From contig URFQ01000003.1 in NCBI GenBank assembly GCA_900547195.1, positions 7,201 through 71,200 on the forward strand: a stretch of 64,000 nucleotides of DNA, written 5' to 3'. Source of the DNA: an uncultured Butyricicoccus sp. GTDB taxonomy: Bacteria > Bacillota > Clostridia > Oscillospirales > Butyricicoccaceae. Below the pieces are notes generated by a model. The model was not told the DNA's origin. It saw only the letters and a list, made by a program, of their open reading frames with translations, and did not search any database. Position numbers and translations under genes: made by a program. Below are positions 1 to 7,975 of this stretch, in pieces. Positions within the stretch are counted from its first letter, which is position 1. The number at the start of each line of letters is the position of its first letter.

Positions 1-957
1 CTCGCCGAGCTGTGCGGGCAGTTCGCCGCCAAATACCACGCCGAAGCCGTGCGTTTCCGCGAGGACAGCTGCGCGCTGCTCATTGATCTCAGCAGCCTGC
101 CTTCGGCAAGCGCGCAACAGGAGGCCATCGGCCAGCTGGGCGCCACCGTGGCTGATTATGCCTGGCGCTATCTGGGCCTGCCGGTCTCGGCAGGCATCAG
201 CCGCGTCCACGAGGGGCACGGCGCTCTGGCAGACGCGCTGCGGCAGGCGAACGAAGCAGCGGTCGCGGCGTTTTACAAAGAGGGCGTTTACTGGTACGGT
301 TCCCCCGAGGCCGCGCTTTCCGATACTCTGCCTTCTGCTGCCGAAAACTTCGAACACAGCGTGGGCGCACTCATTGAACGGGGCGCTGCCGCGCAGGTCG
401 AGGCTGATTACCGCGCAGCGCTGGAACAGATCGGGCAGGCGCGTGTGCAACCGGGTACGGTTCTGTACTGGCTGCGGCGGTGCGACCTCAGCGCCGGCAC
501 GCAGCGCGAGGAAAAGGAATATGCCGCCCTGCATGCCTTTGCCGATTACATTCCCCTGAGCGCGGCCTATACGGCCCGCGCGCACGCATACGGGGTCAGC
601 GGCCTGCCTGCAACCGTTTCTCCCGCCATCGCAGCCGCGGTGCGCTTTATCCGCACGCATTTTGCCGAACAGCTTACGCTTGCGCAGACCGCCGAACAGG
701 CCGGGCTGACCCAGAACTATTTTTCTTCCCTCTTTAAGCAGGAAGTCGGCGCCGGTTTTTCGGCTTATCTGACCGACTGCCGCCTGCAATACGTATGCCG
801 CCGCCTGACCACAAGCACAGACATGATCAAGGCGATTGCGGCCGATGCGGGCTTTCTCGATTACCAGCATTTCTGCCGCACCTTCAAAAAGCGCATGGGC
901 GTCAGCCCGGCTGAATACCGGCGTTCGGAAAATCCAACAACTCTTACCGGAAAATAA
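1..957 (+). CDS. AraC-type transcriptional regulator (YesN-like), 5' end outside window
   Basis: The reading frame is open from base 1, so the gene starts upstream of the window; the internal GTG at 49 is only the first possible start here. The last ~100 residues form a double helix-turn-helix AraC domain (helices around residues 190-290, ending in GVSPAEYRR, the usual family signature). The preceding region (GISRVHEG...LRQANEAA) resembles the degenerate GGDEF-like middle domain of YesN-type two-component regulators, so a receiver domain is probably encoded upstream. It lies 190 bp before a sodium/solute symporter gene on the same strand and may control it; this is inference from position. 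Confidence 0.85.
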   Translation, partial: LAELCGQFAAKYHAEAVRFREDSCALLIDLSSLPSASAQQEAIGQLGATVADYAWRYLGLPVSAGISRVHEGHGALADALRQANEAAVAAFYKEGVYWYGSPEAALSDTLPSAAENFEHSVGALIERGAAAQVEADYRAALEQIGQARVQPGTVLYWLRRCDLSAGTQREEKEYAALHAFADYIPLSAAYTARAHAYGVSGLPATVSPAIAAAVRFIRTHFAEQLTLAQTAEQAGLTQNYFSSLFKQEVGAGFSAYLTDCRLQYVCRRLTTSTDMIKAIAADAGFLDYQHFCRTFKKRMGVSPAEYRRSENPTTLTGK

Positions 958-1077
958 ATAAACTTTTCCCGTGCTCCGCGCTGTTTGCCCCGCGTTTCCG
1001 CCTGTAAAGTGCGATTTTTTCCGCCGGCCCAAAAACAGCGCCCAAAAAAATATCAATTTTTCAGAAAAACCCCCTGC

Positions 1078-1106
1078 TCGATGATAGATCGGATACGCGG
1101 TATACT
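1078..1106 (+). promoter_or_regulatory. Possible promoter of the symporter gene
   Basis: A TATACT hexamer at 1101-1106 could be a -10 box; the hexamer 17 bp upstream (TCGATG at 1078) is a poor -35 match (3 of 6), so this would need an activator such as one of the neighbouring AraC regulators. The leader to the start codon is about 40 nt. Weak prediction. Confidence 0.3.
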
Positions 1107-1150
1107 TTACCCAGTTCCAAGGAAAGAAATCATAGAAAAGGGGTAAAAAA

Positions 1151-2803
1151 ATGATTTGGACACTCGCAACTTTCATCGGCTTTACGATTTTGGTTGCTGT
1201 CATCTCCTATGTCAAAACCAAGGGCGATGACCAGTCAACAGCCGATGGATACTTCCTCGCCGGGCGCGGCCTCCCCGGCTTCGTTATCGCAGGCTCCCTG
1301 CTGCTGACGAACCTATCGGCAGAGCAGCTCGTCGGCACCAACGGCCAGACATGGAGCGTTGGCATGAGCCCGATGGCGTTTGAGATCGTAGCAGCCCCGT
1401 GTTGTATCGTTCTGGCGCTGTTTGCAGCGCCGCGCTATCTCAAGAGCGGCATCACCACCATTCCGCAACTGATCGGCCTGCGCTATGACCGCAGCACCAA
1501 GCTCTGGTTCTCGATTGCATACATTCTTCTGTACATCGTTGTCCAGATCCCGGTGATCCTGTACTCCGGCTCTCTCGTATTTGAGAACATCTTCGGCGTA
1601 TCCGCAATGCTCGGCATTACGAAGTTCCAGTCGGTCATTCTTCTTTGTGTTGTTATCAGCGTCATCGGTTCGATTTACGCAATTTTCGGCGGCCTGAAAG
1701 CGGTTGCGGTATCCGATACCGTAAACGGCATCGGCCTGCTGATCGGCGGCTTCATGATCCCGTTCTTCGCGCTCAACGTACTCGGCAACGTATCCGGCGG
1801 CAGCGGCATCCTCGACGGCATGAAGTACCTGATTGCAAACCACTCCGACATGCTCAACTCGATCGCTCCCGCGGACTCCCTGCCTCCTGCGGTTCCGTGG
1901 CCGACCGTATTCACCGGCCTGTTCTTCCTTGGCCTGCAATCCTGGTGCACCCACCAGTCCTTCATCCAGCGCGTCCTTGCAGCAGAAAACCTCAAGGAAG
2001 CGCAGAAAGGCGCCCTGTACTGCGCGTTCCTGAAGATCATCGGCTTTATGTATCTGGCTCTGCCGGGCGTGATCGCATTCGCACTGTTTGAAATCCAGGG
2101 CGATCAGGTTTCCATGATGGACGAAGCATACCCACAGCTCGTTACCCAAGTCATCCCGGCTCCGCTCATGGGCTTTTTCGCAGCCGTCATGCTCGGCGCG
2201 ATCCTGTCCTCCTTCAACTCGGTACTGAACTCGGTTGACACGATGTTCACCATGGATATTTATAAGGAGTTCATGAACAGGGACGCTTCCGAAGAGAAGC
2301 TGGTCAAGGTTGGCAAGAACGTCGGCATTGTTTTCGCCGTCCTCACCACCATTGTCGGCCCGCTGATTTACTTTTTCCCGGCCGGTCTCAAGACCTTCCT
2401 GGATTCGCTCGTCATGCTGATCGCGCTTCCGGTCCTGACGGCTGTTTTCGGCGGCTTCTTCTTCAGGTATTTGCCGAAGTATTCCGCAAAGGTCATTCTG
2501 ATTCTGCATGTGATTGCCTACGGTTCCTTCCTGCTCTTCCTGGGCGATGATTTCCATTACCTATATGCCGTGCTTGTTCTGCTGCCGCTCGAGCTGCTGC
2601 TCATGTGCTTCATGAACCGACGCAACAAGAACAAAAATCATGAGATCCAGGCATGGATCCAGGAGGATGCAGGCGCAGTCGACCTGACCCCCTGGAAGTA
2701 CAGATGGGTTGCAACCGCATTCATCATCATCTGCGTAATTGCCGTTTACGTTGCGTTCTCTCCCATCGGCATTGGCACATGGGGGTTTGCGCAGCCCTGG
2801 TAA
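1151..2803 (+). CDS. Sodium:solute symporter, SSS/SGLT-like
   Basis: A 550-residue polytopic membrane protein with about 14 hydrophobic segments, the usual size for the solute:sodium symporter family. The segment around residues 355-375 (SSFNSVLNSVDTMFTMDIY) matches the conserved TM8-TM9 sodium-site region of SGLT-type sugar transporters, and the N-terminal DGYFLAGRGLPGF stretch is also family-typical. It should import a sugar or sugar-like solute using the sodium gradient. The ATG follows a good AAAGGGGT ribosome site. A terminator lies right after the stop, so it is monocistronic. The adjacent AraC regulator, Gfo/Idh oxidoreductase and TIM-barrel enzyme suggest that its substrate is a sugar or polyol; the exact substrate is unknown. 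Confidence 0.93.
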   Translation: MIWTLATFIGFTILVAVISYVKTKGDDQSTADGYFLAGRGLPGFVIAGSLLLTNLSAEQLVGTNGQTWSVGMSPMAFEIVAAPCCIVLALFAAPRYLKSGITTIPQLIGLRYDRSTKLWFSIAYILLYIVVQIPVILYSGSLVFENIFGVSAMLGITKFQSVILLCVVISVIGSIYAIFGGLKAVAVSDTVNGIGLLIGGFMIPFFALNVLGNVSGGSGILDGMKYLIANHSDMLNSIAPADSLPPAVPWPTVFTGLFFLGLQSWCTHQSFIQRVLAAENLKEAQKGALYCAFLKIIGFMYLALPGVIAFALFEIQGDQVSMMDEAYPQLVTQVIPAPLMGFFAAVMLGAILSSFNSVLNSVDTMFTMDIYKEFMNRDASEEKLVKVGKNVGIVFAVLTTIVGPLIYFFPAGLKTFLDSLVMLIALPVLTAVFGGFFFRYLPKYSAKVILILHVIAYGSFLLFLGDDFHYLYAVLVLLPLELLLMCFMNRRNKNKNHEIQAWIQEDAGAVDLTPWKYRWVATAFIIICVIAVYVAFSPIGIGTWGFAQPW

Positions 2804-2851
2804 ACGATGGCAGTGTTACATTCCCAAGCTATCTGTTTTCTTTTTCCTTAT

Positions 2852-2890
2852 GCCGCCCCAGCCCTCCCAAGGCTGCGGCGGCAATTTTTT
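2852..2890 (+). terminator. Rho-independent terminator of the symporter gene
   Basis: Two 12-base arms (2852-2863 and 2871-2882) pair with one mismatch around a 7-base loop and are followed by AATTTTTT. The T-run abuts the end of the convergent AraC gene (stop at 2889). Confidence 0.9.
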
Positions 2891-3749
2891 ATGCCTCCCG
2901 GTTTGCGGGATGATATTGATGGTTTTTCCGAAACTCCTTTGGGGACATGCCAACGCGCTTGAGGAACAGATTGGTCAGGCTCCCGCCTGAGCCGTAGCCC
3001 ACTTCGTCGGCAATGTCGGCCACCGTCCGTGTCGTGCGTGCCAGCAGGATTTTGGCCTGCTCAATGCGGGTATTGATGACGTATTCCAGCGGCGAAAACC
3101 CGGTCTGCCGTTTGAAGCTGTGCGAAAAATAGCATGGGCTGAGGCGGGCGATGGCCGCCAGCTCCCCAAGCGTCAGCGGCTCGCCGTAATGGGAACGGAT
3201 ATGCTGAATGGCGTCGTCAATCGGGCGGCTTTCCATTTGCTCCTGTTTTGTCGGGGCAAGGAGCAACTCAAACATCCGGTAGATGCGCATCGAGCTTTCA
3301 AAGGCGCTTTCGATGCCGCCGCATTGGTAAAAGTCCACCATATCATAGATTGCCTTGTCGATCGCCGGGTTGTTTTCCCGCTGGATATGCCAGCCCTGCG
3401 TTTCCATGATCCGCCGGCAAAGCGCATGTGCATTGGAACCATCAAAATGCACATAGAGGAATTCCAACCCATCTTCGGCCTGATAATAGTGTGGTTCCGA
3501 ACAGTCCAGCAGCAGGACATCCCCATGCTGCGCCCGGCGCAGCTCGCCGCGGTATTCCACCCGGAACACCCCCTGCCGCACATAGGCCAGCAGCAGCGGC
3601 GGATACGATGGGCGGCGGATAAAATAGTTGCTGTTGCAGTAGTAGTGGCCACACCAGGTCGGATAAAAATACAGCTCCTGCGCAATGTCCGACGGCGTGA
3701 AGGAAAAGCAGATGGACTGCGGCAGAATCCCAGGATCAACCGGCTTCAT
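2889..3749 (-). CDS. AraC family transcriptional regulator with cupin sensor domain
   Basis: A 286-residue protein. Residues ~25-160 look like the AraC-type cupin ligand-binding domain (RQGVFRVEYRG, GDVLLLDCSEPHYY, FLYVHFDGS). The C-terminal ~100 residues carry the AraC helix-turn-helix pair (LTLGELAAIARLSPCYFSHSFK; closing GMSPKEFRKNHQ). The start is supported by GGGAGGGG six bases upstream. It is transcribed divergently from the oxidoreductase/TIM-barrel gene pair at 3971-6177 and convergently with the symporter, so it is the likely sugar-responsive regulator of locus A. Ligand unknown. Confidence 0.92.
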   Translation of the reverse strand: MKPVDPGILPQSICFSFTPSDIAQELYFYPTWCGHYYCNSNYFIRRPSYPPLLLAYVRQGVFRVEYRGELRRAQHGDVLLLDCSEPHYYQAEDGLEFLYVHFDGSNAHALCRRIMETQGWHIQRENNPAIDKAIYDMVDFYQCGGIESAFESSMRIYRMFELLLAPTKQEQMESRPIDDAIQHIRSHYGEPLTLGELAAIARLSPCYFSHSFKRQTGFSPLEYVINTRIEQAKILLARTTRTVADIADEVGYGSGGSLTNLFLKRVGMSPKEFRKNHQYHPANREA

Positions 3750-3824
3750 AAAACCCCTCCCATTTCATATTTTAGCGTCAAAATACAAAAGCAAAATCGA
3801 TGCAGTTTATGACAAACGGAAATA

Positions 3825-3853
3825 TTTACTCTCAAATAATAATAGCATATAAT
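3825..3853 (+). promoter_or_regulatory. Promoter of the Gfo/Idh-TIM-barrel pair
   Basis: TTTACT at 3825-3830 and a consensus TATAAT at 3848-3853 are separated by 17 bp in the AT-rich divergent region between the AraC gene and the oxidoreductase gene. The weak -35 fits an AraC-activated promoter. Confidence 0.6.
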
Positions 3854-3970
3854 AAAGGCACAGAAAAGGAAATACGCAAAATATTAAAGTATTTTTTCAT
3901 TTCTATTTCTTTTTCCTCCGCCTATGCTCCCATTTATAAAAAGCAAAACAAAATAAGAAGAAAGAGTGTG

Positions 3971-5155
3971 ATGACAATGTTAATCGGAGAAAAGAAAATT
4001 GCAAGGCCGTTCCGCTGGGGAATCGTCGGCGGCGGCCGCACCAGCGGCGTCGGTTACAAGCACCGTCTTGGCGCGATGCGCGACAACACCTCCTTTGTCC
4101 TCAAAGCCGCGGCGTTCGATCTGGATTATGAGCGCTGCGTGGACTTCGGCAAGGCGCTGTGCATGGACGAAGACCGCCTGTATCCGGACTACAAGGCCAT
4201 GTTCGAAGCCGAGGCCAAGCGGGAGGACGGCATCGAAGCGGTTGATATCGCGACCCCGAACTTCCAGCATTTCGAGGTCTGCAAGGCGGCGCTCGAAGCC
4301 GGCCTGCATGTCATCTGCGAGAAGCCGTTGTTCTTCGAAGTGGAGCAGGGCCTGGAAATCAAAAAGCTGGCCGAGGAAAAGGGCAAGCTGGTCTGCGTGA
4401 CCTATGGCTTCTCCGGCTTTGACCTGCTCAGCCAGATGCGCCACATGATCCTGAACGGCGACATCGGTGAAGTGACCATGGTGGATCTGCGCTACGCGCA
4501 CGGTTTTGGCTGCGACCCGACCGGCGACACCCAGGCCGAGGGCCAGAAGTGGCGCGTGAACCCGGCCAAAGTCGGCCCGTCCTTTGTGCTGGGCGACCTG
4601 TCCACCCATACTTTCTACATCTCCGAACTGGTTTGCCCACAGCTGAAGCTCAAGCAGGTGCTGTGCGACCGCCAGAGCTTTATCAAGTCCCGCGCGCCGC
4701 TGGAGGACAATGCTTACGTCCTAATGCGCTATGAAAATGGCGCGGTCGGCCGTATGTGGGCGTCGGCCGTCAATGCGGGCGACATGAGCAGCCAGCATGT
4801 CCGCATCGTGGGCACGAAGGCGTCCCTTGAGTGGAACGACATGCATCCGGACGAACTTCAGTATCAGGTACAGGGGCAGCCGATCCAGACGCTGGTGCGC
4901 GGCGTGGATTACCTGTGCGACGAGGCGCTGGAGTACGAGCGTCTGGGCGCACTGCACTATACCGGCCTGATTGAGTCGTGGACCAATCTGTATAACCGCT
5001 TTGCGGTCGCCATGGACGCGAAGGACCGCGGCGATGAGGAGACCCTCAAGAATCTCGTTTACCCCGACCTTGAGCACGGTATCGACGGCATCCGCTGGGT
5101 GACCAAGTGCGTCGAGTCCGCCGATAAGGGCGCGGTCTGGGTGGATTTTAAATAA
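3971..5155 (+). CDS. Gfo/Idh/MocA family NAD(P)-dependent oxidoreductase
   Basis: Start placed at ATG 3971 (another ATG at 3977 is possible); the frame is open back to 3800, but that AT-rich stretch contains the promoter and encodes an unlikely peptide. The 394-residue protein starts with a Rossmann motif (WGIVGGGRTSGVG) and has the family's EKP motif (VICEKPLFFE, about residue 118), where the lysine sits at the active site. Members oxidise or reduce sugars, inositols and glycosides, often at C3. It forms a two-gene unit with the TIM-barrel enzyme 83 bp downstream, a pairing repeated in locus B. Length is slightly above the family average. Confidence 0.92.
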   Translation: MTMLIGEKKIARPFRWGIVGGGRTSGVGYKHRLGAMRDNTSFVLKAAAFDLDYERCVDFGKALCMDEDRLYPDYKAMFEAEAKREDGIEAVDIATPNFQHFEVCKAALEAGLHVICEKPLFFEVEQGLEIKKLAEEKGKLVCVTYGFSGFDLLSQMRHMILNGDIGEVTMVDLRYAHGFGCDPTGDTQAEGQKWRVNPAKVGPSFVLGDLSTHTFYISELVCPQLKLKQVLCDRQSFIKSRAPLEDNAYVLMRYENGAVGRMWASAVNAGDMSSQHVRIVGTKASLEWNDMHPDELQYQVQGQPIQTLVRGVDYLCDEALEYERLGALHYTGLIESWTNLYNRFAVAMDAKDRGDEETLKNLVYPDLEHGIDGIRWVTKCVESADKGAVWVDFK

Positions 5156-5178
5156 TCCCGCACATACCTGTTTCTCTC

Positions 5179-5209
5179 CCCGGCGCCCCGCACATCCCGG
5201 AGCGCCGGG
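5179..5209 (+). promoter_or_regulatory. GC-rich hairpin between two co-transcribed genes
   Basis: Perfect 8-base arms (5179-5186 and 5202-5209) around a 15-base loop lie 30 bp before the next gene's start. There is no T-run, so this is not a classical terminator; an mRNA-stabilising or processing hairpin is more likely. Confidence 0.45.
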
Positions 5210-5238
5210 AGCATTTCAAATCAAAGGGAGGATTTTCT

Positions 5239-6177
5239 ATGCAACTTGCAATTTGTACCGATGTATTCGCCGGCCTGTCCTACCCGGACATGCTCGACAA
5301 AGTCAAGTCCCTGGGTCTGGACGCGGTCGAGATGACCGCGGGCGGCTGGGGCGCGCGCAAACATGTAAACACCGCAGAACTGCTTGCCGACGAAGGCAAG
5401 CGCAAAGCGTTCCTCGCCCAACTTGAGAGCCGCGGCATGCGCATTTCGGCGCTCAACACCTCCTGCAACCCAACCTGGCCTTCCGAGACCGGCAGGGAAT
5501 ATGCAAAAAGTATGTACGACTGCGCGACCCTCGCCGGTCTGTTGGGCGTAAAAAAGCTGGTCGCCATGGCCGGCCTGCCTGCCGGCGCGCCGGGCGATAC
5601 CACTCCGAACTGGATCACTTCCACGGTTTCCTGGCCGGACTTCATGGCGCCCGCTTACGAATACCAGTGGGAAGTCACGATTGCATTCTGGAAGGAGTTT
5701 GTCCAGCATTGCAAAAAATGCGGCGTAGAGCAAATCGCCATTGAGGAGTTTCCGGGCACCATGGTCTGGAGCGCTTCCACGCTCAAAAAGCTGCGCGACG
5801 CGGTCGATCCCATGATTGGCATCAACCTGGATCCTTCCCACATGATGGTGCTGGGCGCAGACCCGATTGCGGCGGCGCGCGCCCTGAAGGGCTGCATCTA
5901 CCACGTACACGGCAAGGATGCGCGCATAGAACGCGGCCTGTCTGACGTGGACGGCATTCTGGAACCCCGCCCGGTGACCGACAGCGCCGAGCGCGTCTGG
6001 AACTATGTCGCCGTTGGCTGCGGCAAGGATTTGCAGTGGTGGAAGGAGTTCTTCTCGGTGGTTCACATGATGGGCTACGACGGCGATGTATCGCTCGAGA
6101 TGGAAGACCTGACCATGACCGTGGAGGCAGGTGTGAACACCTCCATCGACGCGCTGCGTCAGACCATCAGCCGGTAA
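5239..6177 (+). CDS. Xylose-isomerase-like TIM-barrel sugar isomerase/epimerase
   Basis: A 312-residue protein of the IolE/IolH/xylose-isomerase-like TIM-barrel superfamily. Likely metal ligands and active-site residues lie in AIEEFPG (about residue 170), GINLDPSHMMVLGADP (about 193-208), YHVHGKDARI (about 220) and VSLEMED (about 285). GGGAGG precedes the ATG. It follows a Gfo/Idh/MocA oxidoreductase in the same transcript, and its closest relative in this window is the TIM-barrel protein at 14470-15435, which also sits beside a Gfo/Idh/MocA gene. Isomerisation, epimerisation or beta-elimination of a keto-sugar are all possible; the reaction is not determinable from sequence. Confidence 0.88.
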   Translation: MQLAICTDVFAGLSYPDMLDKVKSLGLDAVEMTAGGWGARKHVNTAELLADEGKRKAFLAQLESRGMRISALNTSCNPTWPSETGREYAKSMYDCATLAGLLGVKKLVAMAGLPAGAPGDTTPNWITSTVSWPDFMAPAYEYQWEVTIAFWKEFVQHCKKCGVEQIAIEEFPGTMVWSASTLKKLRDAVDPMIGINLDPSHMMVLGADPIAAARALKGCIYHVHGKDARIERGLSDVDGILEPRPVTDSAERVWNYVAVGCGKDLQWWKEFFSVVHMMGYDGDVSLEMEDLTMTVEAGVNTSIDALRQTISR

Positions 6178-6266
6178 CAGACATTCCCCTGGGAATTTTT
6201 CTAAAAATTTTTGGAGAATCTGACGGCTGGCAACCGCCCGCATTCTTTCTGAAATGGTAACTTTTG

Positions 6267-6302
6267 AGCGGCAAAGGCGTCCTTTGGAATGTCTTTGCCG
6301 CT
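6267..6302 (+). terminator. Probable terminator after locus A
   Basis: Perfect 10-base arms (6267-6276, 6293-6302) with a 16-base loop, 90 bp after the TIM-barrel stop codon. The following TTTGT is a poor T-run, so termination may be weak. Confidence 0.5.
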
Positions 6303-6365
6303 TTGTATCCTTCTCTAAAAGGATTGAGTCGAAATGTTAAAATTATTTAGGCGCACACGCCCCTA

Positions 6366-6737
6366 ATACCGGATAATCGCTCCCCTCACAATAGCACACA
6401 CCAAGCAGGAAATCTGAAAACAGGTATTGACCTTATTTTCGAGGAGCAGCCCTACCTTGCCAATGTTTATCCCGGTAATACAAGGCGTATCGGCATCGTG
6501 TTTACGGTGCGGGATATGGAAATTGAGTATTCCAGCCTTGGCGTCAATCCGATTTTCCGTGAGACATACAGGATTGGGAGTGGTATAATAAGGACAAAGG
6601 GCTTTTTCATTACAGATGCCTGTATCGGCTGCGGAAAATGTGCAGCCGCCTGCCCGCAAAGGGCAATCGATGCGGGAAAGCCCAGCTTCATTCATCAGGA
6701 GCATTGCCTGCATTGTGGTAACTGCTTTGAAATATGA
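6366..6737 (+). pseudogene. Remnant of flavoprotein with C-terminal 2x[4Fe-4S] ferredoxin domain
   Basis: The frame has no convincing start and its product reads as the C-terminal part of a pyridoxamine-5'-phosphate-oxidase-like protein (TGIDLIFEEQPYLANVYPG..., NPIFRETYRIG) followed by a ferredoxin module with two cysteine clusters: CIGCGKCAAACP and CLHCGNC. The second cluster ends in FEI-stop where a further CP would be expected, because the sequence switches to a different gene's remnant immediately afterwards. Both ends are therefore missing. The family assignment is from motif memory. Confidence is high that this is a ferredoxin-bearing fragment and moderate for the flavoprotein part. Confidence 0.65.
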
Positions 6738-7017
6738 AGGATGGCACAGGGCAGCGGAACGCTACAAATTGTTTTTAAAACGGCATGAGGGGCTGCATAT
6801 CCTGTTTTTAGAGCTTGGCGTTGGCTACAATACCCCGGCCATCATCAAATACCCGTTCTGGCAAATGACGGCGGGAAACCCCAAAGCAGCTTACTGCTGC
6901 ATCAATTACGGCGAAGCTGCCTGCCCGGGAGAAATTCAAAAGCAGTCGATTTGCATTGAGGCGGATATCGGGGAAACATTACACCGGCTGCTCGCGAACA
7001 AATCAGCGGCGAGCTAA
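6733..7017 (+). pseudogene. C-terminal remnant of macrodomain-linked sirtuin (SirTM-like)
   Basis: Starting abruptly after the ferredoxin remnant, this frame encodes GWHRAAERY, then LELGVGYNTPAIIKYPFWQM and INYGEAACPGEIQKQSICI, ending at TAA 7015-7017. These match the C-terminal part of class M sirtuins (SirTM), NAD-dependent lipoyl-GcvH ADP-ribosyltransferases that are encoded beside macrodomain hydrolases in Firmicutes. The N-terminal NAD-binding half is absent, so the enzyme is dead. A macrodomain gene lies 960 bp downstream, which supports the identification. The join at about 6733 looks like a deletion between two neighbouring genes. Confidence 0.72.
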
Positions 7018-7038
7018 ACGGAAAAGAGGTGTGGGCCT

Positions 7039-7974
7039 ATGATAATTCAAACGGGAATGCGGACAGACATTCCGGCATTTTATTCCGAATGGTTGATCAA
7101 CCGGCTGAAAGCCGGTTTTGTCTGTGTAAGAAATCCCTATGACCCAAGCTCCGTCACCCGGTACAGCTTGTCTCCAAAGGTGGTGGATCTGATTGGCTTC
7201 TGCACCAAAAACCCGGCTCCAATGCTGCCGCACATGGATTTACTCAAAGCTTATGGGCAATATTGGTTTGTTACCATCACGCCCTACGGCAGGGAGATTG
7301 AGCCGAATGTGCCGGATAAAAAAACTGTTATGGAGGATTTTAAGCGGTTATCCAACCTTGTCGGCGTGTGTTCTATCGGCTGGCGTTATGACCCGATTTT
7401 CATCTCTGAGGCTTATCCCGTCGAGCGGCACATTGCCGATTTTGAGCGGATGGCCGCAAATCTCTCCGGCTATACGAAAACCTGTGTCATCAGCTTTATT
7501 GACCTTTACAAAAAGGTGGAGCGGAACTTTCCGCAGGCGCGGGCAGTCCGTCCGGCAGAACGGATACAAATTGGTAAAGCCTTTTCCGAAATTGGGGACG
7601 GATTTGGGCTTACAATAAAAGCATGCGCCGAAGGGAACGATCTGGCTCCTTACGGTGTGGACTGCAACGGCTGCATGACGATTAAAACATTTGAGGATGC
7701 CCTGCACTGCCGATTGGATGCGCCGAAGCGAAAATCCCCCAGAAATGAATGCGCCTGTTTTCTGGGAAATGACATTGGCGCCTACGATACATGCGGGCAT
7801 TTGTGTCGATATTGCTATGCGAACACCAATGCGGAGACTGTACGCCGGAATATGTGCCGGCACGACCCGGCCTCCCCGTTTCTGCTTGGCAAAAGCGAAC
7901 CGGGCGACCGAATACACGAAGCGAAGCAGGAAAGCTGGATTGACCGGCAGCTGAATTTATTTGGAGCATATTAA
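7039..7974 (+). CDS. DUF1848 family protein with CX3CX2C cysteine cluster
   Basis: A 311-residue cytoplasmic protein matching the uncharacterised DUF1848 family (N-terminal SGxRTDIPAFYSEWLINRL-type block; VTITPYG; GWRYDPIFI). The C-terminal third is cysteine-rich: CNGC near residue 215, NECACF near 240, and YDTCGHLCRYCYAN near 255-268, the last containing CX3CX2C, the spacing of radical-SAM iron-sulfur sites. GAGGTG precedes the ATG. The stop overlaps the ribosome site region of the macrodomain gene (TAA one base before ATG), so the two are translated as an operon, and the sirtuin remnant lies just upstream. A role with ADP-ribosylation is inference from this context. Confidence 0.85.
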   Translation: MIIQTGMRTDIPAFYSEWLINRLKAGFVCVRNPYDPSSVTRYSLSPKVVDLIGFCTKNPAPMLPHMDLLKAYGQYWFVTITPYGREIEPNVPDKKTVMEDFKRLSNLVGVCSIGWRYDPIFISEAYPVERHIADFERMAANLSGYTKTCVISFIDLYKKVERNFPQARAVRPAERIQIGKAFSEIGDGFGLTIKACAEGNDLAPYGVDCNGCMTIKTFEDALHCRLDAPKRKSPRNECACFLGNDIGAYDTCGHLCRYCYANTNAETVRRNMCRHDPASPFLLGKSEPGDRIHEAKQESWIDRQLNLFGAY

Positions 7975-7975
7975 A

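Noticed and set aside
1313..2557. 414-residue open frame on the minus strand
   Set aside because: Exactly antisense to the well-supported symporter gene, with shadow-type composition (His/Gln/Asp/Arg-rich), no ribosome site and no family motif.
3800..3970. Upstream extension of the Gfo/Idh/MocA gene to an ATG at 3800
   Set aside because: The stretch contains the promoter at 3825-3853, is AT-rich and would precede the Rossmann start with an unlike peptide.
6363..6713. 116-residue minus-strand open frame
   Set aside because: Antisense to the ferredoxin remnant, whose two cysteine clusters are unmistakable on the plus strand.
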